From contig PSRN01000034.1 in NCBI GenBank assembly GCA_003176075.1, positions 1 through 10,723 on the forward strand: a DNA stretch of 10,723 bases, written 5' to 3'. The notes beneath the pieces were generated by a model. It saw nothing but the letters and a program-made list of their open reading frames with translations, searched no databases and had not been told where the DNA came from. Made by a program: the position numbers and the translations under genes. This document shows positions 1 to 5,955 of the stretch, piece by piece. The DNA is from Bdellovibrio sp. (GTDB lineage Bacteria > Bdellovibrionota > Bdellovibrionia > Bdellovibrionales > Bdellovibrionaceae). Position 1 is the first letter of the stretch, and each line of letters starts with the position of its first letter.

Positions 1-1
1 G

Positions 2-1543
2 GGCGGCGAAGCCTCCGACAAGGCCGCCTCGGGCGGTGGAGCTCGTACAGGCACCGACTTGGGCAGCGCCTGCAATCGACCTCCCGGGCGCGGCGACGCT
101 GTCGTGGAGAGTCTTGAGACCATCGAGGGTCTTTACCCTAATCCCTACCGGGGACAGGCCATGTCTTGTGCCGGATGCCATCTTGTCGATCAGGCCAAGA
201 GCATTGCGGGCTTCGGAGTGCGGGCTTACACCGACGGATCTCACCGAAGTCGAATACCTGAGCGCGGCGATGGATTGGACCGCACCGTTAGAAACTCACC
301 GAATATGGTCGCTATGGCATTAAGGGATGGTCTGTTCTTACACCATGATGGGGAATTCGTGCGTCCTGAAGATCTCGTGCGGGCCTCTTACCTCGGCCGC
401 AACATGGGTTGGCTTGCGGACGAAGAACTAAAGGCACTCCACCACATCGCTGAGGTCGTTCGACACGACTCGGGGGCCTACCCCACCGACACCGATCTTG
501 GCGGCTTGACCTACAAGGAGCTTCTATCGGGCAAGAACACTGTCCCCGCGAAGTTTCGCATTCCAGCTAAGTTTCGCATGGATATTGATAAAGCGAACGA
601 CAGCGAGATTTTCGAGGCCGTCATTCACCTTGTTGGACAGTACTTGCGGGCGCTCGATTACAGCCGGGACGCCAAAGGCGATTATAACGGCACGCCTTAC
701 GACTTGTTCTTGCAAAAAAATGGCTTGCCGCGCTCACCTGATCCAGGCGAATCAGAAGTCAGTTACTCTAAACGATTGTATAATTTGGTCGTGAACTCCA
801 CCCGTGGCGGCTCCGCCGCCCACGCTGACCACCTGTCCCTTGTCGACGCGCGAGAGGGACAGTTCAAACTCCATAAGCAGGATTTTGTTTTTTCCGAAAA
901 CGAATTGGCGGGATTTAAGACTTTCTTTGGCTCAGGCCAGTGCATCCAATGTCATTCAGCGCCCGATTTCACGGATCACTTGTTTCATAACACCGGCGTT
1001 TCGCAATTTGAATATGATCAAGTGCACGGCTCGGGCAGTTTCGCCAAGCTTCACGTCCCCCATTTGGCCGAACGCAACAGCCAAGCCGATCTCTATTTAC
1101 CTCCAACGTTTGAACATCCGAACGCCAAGTCCATTTTTAGATCCATTCCTGACACCAGCGAACCCCTGCGAGCGGATCTCGGGGCGTGGGTTGTTTTTAG
1201 GAATCCCGCCATGCCGACGCCGCAAACTCTGCTCAAAAAGGCGATTTGCCAATCCTTGAATTGGAATTGCAATGAAGTCACCGACGACAAAATTTTGGAT
1301 GGCAGCCTGGCCATGATCAAGACTCCGGCGGTGCGGGATCTCGGGCAATCGGCACCCTATTTTCATAGCGGGCACGCGGGAACTCTTGAGGAGGTGATTA
1401 GGTTTTATGAAACCTATAGCGCCTTGGCGAGAGAGGGCGTTGTTCGCAACGCCGATCCCAGGCTTAAAGACATTCAGCTGGGCGAAAGTGACGGGAAAAA
1501 TCTCGTGTTATTTCTCAAGTCGCTCAACGAGGACTACAATTGA
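2..1543 (+). CDS. Diheme cytochrome c peroxidase / MauG-family protein (5'-truncated by window edge)
   Basis: This frame is open from the left edge with no stop, so the true start, and presumably an export signal, lie outside the window; the TTG at 59 is only the first internal candidate. Two c-type heme motifs are visible, CAGCH at 167-181 and CIQCH at 941-955, typical of the diheme bacterial cytochrome c peroxidase/MauG superfamily. An RNSPN stretch near 289-303 and a C-terminal block KTPAVRDLGQSAPYFHSG followed by TLEEVIRFYE (about 1318-1410) match the conserved family core around the second heme domain. Known members are periplasmic: CcpA reduces hydrogen peroxide using cytochrome c electrons, while MauG-like members modify protein substrates; the substrate here cannot be told. 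Oddities are an 18-bp in-frame duplication at 548-583 and palindromic repeat sequence within the frame at 1-43 and 802-826. The next ORF starts directly after its TGA. The family call is solid; the specific function is not. Confidence 0.85.
   Translation, partial: GGEASDKAASGGGARTGTDLGSACNRPPGRGDAVVESLETIEGLYPNPYRGQAMSCAGCHLVDQAKSIAGFGVRAYTDGSHRSRIPERGDGLDRTVRNSPNMVAMALRDGLFLHHDGEFVRPEDLVRASYLGRNMGWLADEELKALHHIAEVVRHDSGAYPTDTDLGGLTYKELLSGKNTVPAKFRIPAKFRMDIDKANDSEIFEAVIHLVGQYLRALDYSRDAKGDYNGTPYDLFLQKNGLPRSPDPGESEVSYSKRLYNLVVNSTRGGSAAHADHLSLVDAREGQFKLHKQDFVFSENELAGFKTFFGSGQCIQCHSAPDFTDHLFHNTGVSQFEYDQVHGSGSFAKLHVPHLAERNSQADLYLPPTFEHPNAKSIFRSIPDTSEPLRADLGAWVVFRNPAMPTPQTLLKKAICQSLNWNCNEVTDDKILDGSLAMIKTPAVRDLGQSAPYFHSGHAGTLEEVIRFYETYSALAREGVVRNADPRLKDIQLGESDGKNLVLFLKSLNEDYN
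17..43 (+). repeat. Dispersed GC-rich palindromic repeat, type A copy 1 (in coding frame)
   Basis: The core CCGCCTCGGGCGG (24-36) is a perfect 5-bp stem with a TCG loop. Over 27 bp this copy matches those at 4260-4286 and 2502-2528 (reverse strand) at 21 positions each, all differences being transitions. Bases 1-13, GGGCGGCGAAGCC, also match the type B element at 8081-8105 on the opposite strand, so this may be a composite element. It is read through by the cytochrome peroxidase frame as a Gly/Ala/Ser-rich segment. Confidence 0.6.
548..583 (+). repeat. 18-bp in-frame tandem duplication (AKFRIP / AKFRMD)
   Basis: Two adjacent six-codon units, 548-565 and 566-583, encode AKFRIP and AKFRMD inside the cytochrome peroxidase gene. 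The shared AAGTTTCGCAT core shows a local duplication that keeps the frame. Confidence 0.6.
802..826 (+). repeat. Dispersed GC-rich palindromic repeat, type B copy 1 (in coding frame)
   Basis: GTGGCGG-CTCCG-CCGCCCAC forms a GGCGG/CCGCC stem-loop. It matches the intergenic copy at 8081-8105 at 22 of 25 positions, with three transitions. Here it encodes the STRGGSAAHAD region of the cytochrome peroxidase. Confidence 0.6.
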
Positions 1544-1639
1544 ATGAAGCGTGTCATGGCGCTCTTTTTGACCGGGGCGACAACATTCGTTATGACCGTC
1601 AGCGTGAGATCATTTTTAACGAATAGTCATTTTCAGTGA
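1544..1639 (+). CDS. Possible 31-aa hydrophobic small protein between the peroxidase gene and recD2
   Basis: An ATG directly follows the upstream TGA (TGAATG at 1541-1546), and the 31-codon frame ends with TGA at 1637-1639, overlapping the recD2 GTG (1636-1638) as GTGA. The peptide begins MKRVMALFLTG, continues TTFVMTVSV and ends TNSHFQ: two basic residues, then about 18 mostly hydrophobic residues, like a membrane segment or an uncleaved signal peptide. No convincing Shine-Dalgarno is seen (a GAGG lies 11 nt before the ATG), so translation would probably depend on reinitiation after the peroxidase gene. It could simply be a chance frame in a 92-bp spacer or serve to couple recD2 translation. 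I do not recognise a family. Confidence 0.35.
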   Translation: MKRVMALFLTGATTFVMTVSVRSFLTNSHFQ

Positions 1640-4221
1640 GTCAGAGTTCGTTTTCCGTTCAAGATGAGCATCTCGAACGCCTCGTCGGCATTGTCGAGCG
1701 AATCACTTATCACAACCCCGAAAATGGTTGGACCGTCCTCAAAGTCGCGCCCTTTAAAGACGCCGGAAGACTGGTCGCCGTGGTCATTCATCAAGCGAAG
1801 GTCTTCGCCGGGGCAACCATGGAATTCTGGGGGTCCTATGCGCACCACCCCAAGCACGGTGAACAGTTCAAGGCCGTGCGGGCGTTGGAGAAAAAGCCGG
1901 CCACGACGGCGGCTCTGGAAAAGTACATTGGCTCAGGCCTCATCAAAGGCGTGGGGCCGGAGATTGCCCGCCGAATTGTTACCCACTTCGGTGATAAAAC
2001 TTTGGACGTGTTTGAAAACCGGATGGGAGAACTCGTCAAAGTTCCCGGCATCGCCAGCAAAAAATTGCAAACCATTCGCTGCTCTTGGGAGGAGCATCGG
2101 GCCGTCCGCGACGTGATGATCTTTTTGCAAAATTACGGGATCAGCACCCTGTTCGCGACCAAAATTTTCAAAACTTACGGCAACCAAGCGATCGATATCG
2201 TCGCCAAAAACCCCTACCGTCTGGCTTACGACATCTATGGCATCGGCTTTTTCTCAGCCGACCGGATCGCCCTGGCCATGGGTTTTGAGCGCACCGGGGC
2301 GCTCAGGCTCGAGGCCGCCATACGGCACGTGCTTTCTGCCAGCCGGGAAAAGGGCCACTGTTTTCTCACCGAGGAGCAGATTGTTGAATCGGTGCCGGAG
2401 CTGCTTCGCGAAGAGATCGAGCCGCAGAGAATTCGTGACCTGTTGACCGACCTGTTGGCTCGAGACCAGGTGAAGTGCCGGCTCAAGTCGGTGCCTGCAC
2501 GAGTTTCGCCGCCCGAGGCGGCTCCGTCGGCACCTCCGCCGCAAAAATGCTATTACTCGAAGGGCCTCTACTACGACGAATTGACGGCGGCAAAACTCAT
2601 CACGGCCCTGGCGTCAACATCCGCCCGGGTCGATCGGCAGCGGGCGCGGGACTGGGTCAACCGCTATTGCGCGAAGTTCGGCCTTCAGCTCAGCGACGAA
2701 CAGACCGACTCCGTCCTGGGAATCGTCGAACAAGGGTTTTCCATTCTGACCGGTGGACCCGGCTGTGGAAAAACCACCACCACCAAGGTCCTCGCCAAAC
2801 TGCTCTTGGCCATGAACAAGAAAGTTCTTCTGGCGGCTCCCACCGGCCGCGCCGCCCAACGCATGACGGAAGTCATCGGCGGCGAAGCCAAGACTCTGCA
2901 TCGGCTTCTGGAGTGGGTTCCAACGAAGGGCGGATTCAAACGGGATGAGAACGAACCCCTGGATTGCGATTTTCTGATCGTTGACGAAACCTCCATGCTG
3001 GATATCAGCTTGGCCGCGTCGCTGTTGCGGGCCGTTCCCAAAGGGGCACAAGTCTTGTTTATCGGTGACCCCGACCAGCTGCCCGCCGTCGGAGCCGGCG
3101 ATGTTCTGGGCGATCTCTTGAAAAGTGAGAAAGTCCCCCGTTTCCGCCTGACCAAGGTTTTTCGCCAAGCCGAGGCCTCCTCGATCATTCGCTTTGCCCA
3201 TGAAATCAACCATGGCGAAGTCCCCCGAGTGGTCTCGCCCCTGGCTCACCCTTCGGCGTTTCAGGAAGGAAACGATTGTCTGTTCGTCGATGCGGATGAA
3301 GCCACGCAGGACCAGATCCAGTTCATTCAGAGGGCGAAATCCACTCTCGCGCAAGCGAAGGTCAAAGGGGAAGAAGCTCTTTTAAAATCCGGCGAAGACT
3401 GGCTGGGGCGAATTAAAGTCTGGGAGGACGAGCTTGAGCTTGACCGCCTCTATCGACCGGAAGTCACAGGCATGGAATCGGTCAAAGCTCCCGTCCTCAC
3501 CATCCCGGAAAAATTTCGCCATGTTGACATCGTCAGGTTAACTAACGCCGGAGGTGAAATAGAGGAGCTCTTTCAGGTGATAAAGAAGGTTCATCCCTGG
3601 TCTTCTTTGCATTTTGGCATGACAGCGCTCGACACGGTTCTTCGCCTGTACACGAAGACTCTCCCGGGGTGGTTGGGAAAAGACTGTGAGATCCAGGTCC
3701 TGACACCCCAGGTGCGGGGAAGTCTGGGAACTTTGAATTTGAATCAACACCTGCAGCGGGTGGCCAATCCGGAAGGACCGCAGAAGCGGGAACTGCGCAT
3801 GGGCGAGAGAATTTTTCGCATCGGTGACCGCGTGATCCAGACGCGAAACAACTATGATCTCGGCGTTTTCAACGGCGACATCGGGAAAATCGCCGCCATC
3901 GATTTTGAGGAACAAACCTGCGAAGTGAAATTCGCGGGTCCGGAAGAAAGAAGCGTTCTATTTGAAAAAGACGACGTGAGCGAACTCTCGCATGCTTTCG
4001 CGATCACCATCCACAAAAGCCAGGGTAGCGAATTTCAGGCCGTGATCATTCCGGTCCTGGGCCAACATTTCAATATGCTCTTTCGAAATCTCGTCTACAC
4101 GGGGCTGACCCGGGCGAAAAAGCTGGCGGTATTCGTCGGCACACGAAGGGCCTTCGGCATGGCCATCGGTCAAATCGACAACCGCAAAAGGCAAACAGCA
4201 CTGACGGATCTCATTGGATGA
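1636..4221 (+). CDS. recD2: RecD2-type (RecD/TraA) ATP-dependent 5'-3' DNA helicase
   Basis: RecD2 proteins are SF1B helicases that unwind DNA 5'-3' without RecBC and act in DNA repair and replication-fork maintenance. The N-terminal region (about residues 15-290) starts with the family pattern GIVERITYHNPENGWTVLKV, and contains a helix-hairpin-helix part (YIGSGLIKGVGPEIA). Helicase motifs follow: Walker A GGPGCGKTT at 373-381, Walker B VDETSMLD at 449-456, GDPDQLPAVG at 477-486, VFRQ at 508-511, an SH3-like segment around 740-785, HAFAITIHKSQGSEF at 786-800 and YTGLTRAKK at 821-829. At 861 residues it is longer than the roughly 720-800 usual for RecD2. Extra length lies in a Pro/Ala-rich linker (289-303) coded by a palindromic repeat and in residues about 560-680. 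GTG at 1636 is the first start after an in-frame TAG at 1624 and has no clear Shine-Dalgarno. Confidence 0.93.
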   Translation: MSQSSFSVQDEHLERLVGIVERITYHNPENGWTVLKVAPFKDAGRLVAVVIHQAKVFAGATMEFWGSYAHHPKHGEQFKAVRALEKKPATTAALEKYIGSGLIKGVGPEIARRIVTHFGDKTLDVFENRMGELVKVPGIASKKLQTIRCSWEEHRAVRDVMIFLQNYGISTLFATKIFKTYGNQAIDIVAKNPYRLAYDIYGIGFFSADRIALAMGFERTGALRLEAAIRHVLSASREKGHCFLTEEQIVESVPELLREEIEPQRIRDLLTDLLARDQVKCRLKSVPARVSPPEAAPSAPPPQKCYYSKGLYYDELTAAKLITALASTSARVDRQRARDWVNRYCAKFGLQLSDEQTDSVLGIVEQGFSILTGGPGCGKTTTTKVLAKLLLAMNKKVLLAAPTGRAAQRMTEVIGGEAKTLHRLLEWVPTKGGFKRDENEPLDCDFLIVDETSMLDISLAASLLRAVPKGAQVLFIGDPDQLPAVGAGDVLGDLLKSEKVPRFRLTKVFRQAEASSIIRFAHEINHGEVPRVVSPLAHPSAFQEGNDCLFVDADEATQDQIQFIQRAKSTLAQAKVKGEEALLKSGEDWLGRIKVWEDELELDRLYRPEVTGMESVKAPVLTIPEKFRHVDIVRLTNAGGEIEELFQVIKKVHPWSSLHFGMTALDTVLRLYTKTLPGWLGKDCEIQVLTPQVRGSLGTLNLNQHLQRVANPEGPQKRELRMGERIFRIGDRVIQTRNNYDLGVFNGDIGKIAAIDFEEQTCEVKFAGPEERSVLFEKDDVSELSHAFAITIHKSQGSEFQAVIIPVLGQHFNMLFRNLVYTGLTRAKKLAVFVGTRRAFGMAIGQIDNRKRQTALTDLIG
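2502..2528 (-). repeat. Dispersed GC-rich palindromic repeat, type A copy 2 (inside recD2)
   Basis: On the minus strand this 27-bp stretch matches 4260-4286 at 23 of 27 positions, with four transitions. Its core CCGCCTCGGGCGG is identical to that of the copy at 17-43. In recD2 it encodes part of a Pro/Ala-rich linker (VSPPEAAPSAPPP) between VKCRLKSV and CYYSKGLY, where RecD2 relatives normally have a short turn; that comparison is from memory of the family. Confidence 0.65.
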
Positions 4222-4229
4222 GGCCCCTT

Positions 4230-4257
4230 AATATGCGCTTCAAAATATGCGCTGCAA
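4230..4257. repeat. 14-bp direct tandem repeat in the recD2/rlmH convergent gap
   Basis: AATATGCGCTTCAA (4230-4243) is followed directly by AATATGCGCTGCAA (4244-4257), 13 of 14 bases identical. It lies just after the recD2 stop. No function is apparent. Confidence 0.6.
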
Positions 4258-4259
4258 AC

Positions 4260-4286
4260 GACGGAACCGCCTCGGGTGGCGGAGCT
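4260..4286 (+). repeat. Dispersed GC-rich palindromic repeat, type A copy 3 (intergenic)
   Basis: CCGCC-TCGGGT-GGCGG forms a 5-bp stem in the 70-bp gap between the convergent recD2 and rlmH genes. It matches the coding copies at 17-43 (21/27) and 2502-2528 (23/27). No T-run follows on either strand, so it is not a classical intrinsic terminator, although the hairpin could protect mRNA 3' ends or help stop opposing transcription. Confidence 0.65.
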
Positions 4287-4291
4287 GAAAA

Positions 4292-4762
4292 TTACTCATT
4301 GTGATAAGGAAGGCCTTTGAGGATCGTTAAGCTGCGGTAAATTTGTTCGGCGGCAACCAGCTGAGCCACAAAGTGATTGAGAACAAAGGGCGCCAGAGCC
4401 AAAATCATGTCCGCTCGCCTTCGCAGTTCCTCGTCAAAGCCAAAAGGTCCGCCAACGATAAAAAGGGCCCGTTTCTTGCCACTCAAGAACACGGTGTTCA
4501 CTTTCTTCGCGAATGCTGGCGAGTCCAAGGCAACACCGCGTTCATCGAAGAGAACGACAAAGTCGTCGGAGGTTGCGGCTTCCCTGGCTTTGCGGCCTTC
4601 CTCCGCCACCTTCCGTCGCGAATTTTTTCGTGAAAAACTTTTGGAACTTAGTTGCGCAGTTTCAAAGGGAATCAAGGGCCGGATTTTTCGCTCGAAGTCC
4701 CCCAGAGCCTCCTTCAGCCACGGAGGCCCGCCGGAAGAAAGACACAAAAGAACGACCTTCAT
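4292..4762 (-). CDS. rlmH: 23S rRNA (pseudouridine1915-N3)-methyltransferase RlmH
   Basis: RlmH is a SPOUT-family enzyme that uses SAM to methylate pseudouridine 1915 in helix 69 of 23S rRNA on assembled 70S ribosomes. The 156-aa product has the expected length (155-159), the conserved MKVVLL start, a DERG motif (FDERGVALDS), the knot motif FIVGGPFGFDEELRRRA, and the terminal AEQIYRSLTILKGLPYHNE, which corresponds to the family's EQ-YRA...PYH. The open frame extends upstream to 4894, but that extension is a repeat-derived shadow of the nadD-rsfS tail; MKVVLL and the ATGA overlap with the nadD-rsfS stop (4759-4762) fix the start and imply translational coupling. The block before EQIYR, FVLNHFVAQLVA, is diverged: where E. 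coli reads TLPHPLVR, the His is kept but the Arg position is Gln. Confidence 0.93.
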   Translation of the reverse strand: MKVVLLCLSSGGPPWLKEALGDFERKIRPLIPFETAQLSSKSFSRKNSRRKVAEEGRKAREAATSDDFVVLFDERGVALDSPAFAKKVNTVFLSGKKRALFIVGGPFGFDEELRRRADMILALAPFVLNHFVAQLVAAEQIYRSLTILKGLPYHNE

Positions 4763-5955
4763 GGTTTCGGGGTTGTAGTCCGAGTTGCAGTCGGAGTTGC
4801 AGTCGGAGTCGCCGCCGAAGCCGAAGGTGAAGGTGAAGGTAAAGGAGGCGCCGGCGTTGGATCCTGAAGTTGCAAATCCTTTGCCTCTTTCCACAGTTCC
4901 TCAATTGAATAATCCTGTCGAACGTAATCGTAAAAAACATGGATAATGAGTGATCCATAATCCAAAAGAACCCAACGACCCTCGCTGGCTCCTTCCAGGC
5001 TGAGCGGCAACAGGTTGTATTCTTCCTTGACCGCTTGGACGACGTTTTCAGCCAAGGCGGAAGTGTGCCTGGTCGATGTGCCTGAGCAAACCAACGAGAA
5101 TTCCGATGGCGCCGTGATTTGGCGCAAATCGAAACCTTTCACTTGGATCGCCTTACGGGAAAACAAGACCCTGGCGCAAAAATCAGTGAACTCCCGATAG
5201 TCACGAATTTTTTCCTTGAGTGAGGTGTAAAGCCGATGCTCCCGGATGAATTTCTCGACCGAAAGATCCAAAAAGGAGTCGACCTTTCTTCCGATGCGCA
5301 GCCACTTGCGCAGCTCGGTCGAGGAAATTTCCACGTCCCGCAGCTGCACGAATTGAATCTCGTGACCTGTTGTCAACTCCACATGGTTGAAGGCCACAGT
5401 TGAGACCAGTGGTTGCATAAACCTTGGCAGTTCTTCAACGGATTTCGGAAAAGCAAAGCCAGGCCGCGAGGTGATGATGAGATTCACCTCGGAAACCAAT
5501 CGCTCCCACTGCTCCCATTGATTGAATTGCTCAAACAAATCCTGTCCCAAAATCAGGAAAAACTCGGCATCTCTTTCACGCTTCTTCAAGGCTTCGACGG
5601 TGTTGATGGTGAAACTCGTCTTTTCAGCCCTCACTTCCACATCGTCGACCATCACCTCGGGGGCCAGATCTTGAAATGCCAGACGAGTCATTTCTAATCG
5701 TTCCCCGGGGGAAGGACCTTCCACCATCTTCTTGAGTGGATTTTGCCAATTTGGGATCACGAGAATTTCTTGGAGCCCCGTGCGCCGCTTGACTAGTTCC
5801 ACGGCATTCACGTGTCCGACGTGGGGTGGGTTAAAACTGCCTCCGTAAATACCGACTCTTTTCTTAACGTCCAACTTAACTCCCAACTTAACTCCCAACT
5901 GAGCGTCCAACTTACCGTCCAACTTAGCGTCCAAGCTCACCTCGCTCTTCTCCAA
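4759..5955 (-). CDS. nadD-rsfS: NadD-RsfS fusion: nicotinate-nucleotide adenylyltransferase + ribosomal silencing factor
   Basis: Numbering is from the outermost start (TTG, 5955). Residues about 33-245 form NadD, which makes nicotinate adenine dinucleotide from NaMN and ATP: GGSFNPPHVGH (38-48) is the HxGH nucleotidyltransferase motif, with IPNWQNPLKK (68-77), SFTINTVEAL (114-123), SRPGF (163-167) and ISSTELRKWLR (210-220). Residues about 247-360 form RsfS (Iojap), which binds L14 on the 50S subunit and blocks subunit joining: CSGTSTRHTSALAENV (290-305), EGRWVLLDYGSLIIHVF (325-341) and IEELWKEA (351-358). The frame runs unbroken through both, so they are one polypeptide. A Pro/Ser/Ala/Thr-rich tail (365-398) is repeat-derived. 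The start is uncertain: GTG 5940 (GGAG upstream), TTG 5934 (GAGG, 5-nt gap) and TTG 5874 (GGGAG, 5-nt gap, giving a normal NadD N-terminus) all fit. The 5' end overlaps obgE and the 3' end overlaps rlmH by ATGA. Confidence 0.92.
   Translation of the reverse strand: MEKSEVSLDAKLDGKLDAQLGVKLGVKLDVKKRVGIYGGSFNPPHVGHVNAVELVKRRTGLQEILVIPNWQNPLKKMVEGPSPGERLEMTRLAFQDLAPEVMVDDVEVRAEKTSFTINTVEALKKRERDAEFFLILGQDLFEQFNQWEQWERLVSEVNLIITSRPGFAFPKSVEELPRFMQPLVSTVAFNHVELTTGHEIQFVQLRDVEISSTELRKWLRIGRKVDSFLDLSVEKFIREHRLYTSLKEKIRDYREFTDFCARVLFSRKAIQVKGFDLRQITAPSEFSLVCSGTSTRHTSALAENVVQAVKEEYNLLPLSLEGASEGRWVLLDYGSLIIHVFYDYVRQDYSIEELWKEAKDLQLQDPTPAPPLPSPSPSASAATPTATPTATRTTTPKP
4772..4807 (-). repeat. Three 12-bp tandem units in the 3' end of nadD-rsfS
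   Basis: Plus-strand units GTTGTAGTCCGA, GTTGCAGTCGGA and GTTGCAGTCGGA run 4772-4807. They continue into a degenerate 6-bp-period tract (GCCGAA GGTGAA GGTGAA GGTAAA) at about 4814-4837. On the minus strand they encode the Thr/Ala/Pro-rich tail of the NadD-RsfS protein (PTAT repeats), immediately before rlmH. Confidence 0.75.
5869..5940 (-). repeat. Six-unit 12-bp tandem repeat spanning the obgE stop and nadD start
   Basis: On the plus strand the units are GTCCAACTTAAC (5869), TCCCAACTTAAC (5881), TCCCAACTGAGC (5893), GTCCAACTTACC (5905), GTCCAACTTAGC (5917) and GTCCAAGCTCAC (5929). On the minus strand they encode LDxK/LGVK tetrapeptides in the nadD frame, and the obgE stop (5924-5926) lies within unit 5. 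The minus-strand unit TTGGGAGTTAAG places a Shine-Dalgarno-like GGGAG 5 nt before the TTG of the next unit. Confidence 0.9.

Noticed and set aside
47..79. A lipoprotein signal (LGSAC) at the start of the peroxidase frame
   Set aside because: No hydrophobic stretch precedes the Cys, the -3 residue does not fit a lipobox, and the gene's true 5' end is outside the window.
2831..2862. A further palindrome copy in recD2 (GGCGGCTCC ... CCGCCCA)
   Set aside because: The bases encode the conserved helicase motif LAAPTGRAAQRM, and the arms are separated by extra sequence, so similarity is coincidental.
2614..3354. A 246-codon minus-strand open frame opposite recD2
   Set aside because: It is a shadow of the helicase core, whose plus-strand motifs are unambiguous.
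4763..4894. N-terminal extension of RlmH (frame open to 4894)
   Set aside because: The extension is repeat-derived low-complexity sequence overlapping the nadD-rsfS tail, and RlmH proteins begin at the MKVVLL seen at 4762.
5869..5940. CRISPR-like array
   Set aside because: The units are head-to-tail 12-mers without spacers and stay in the nadD frame.
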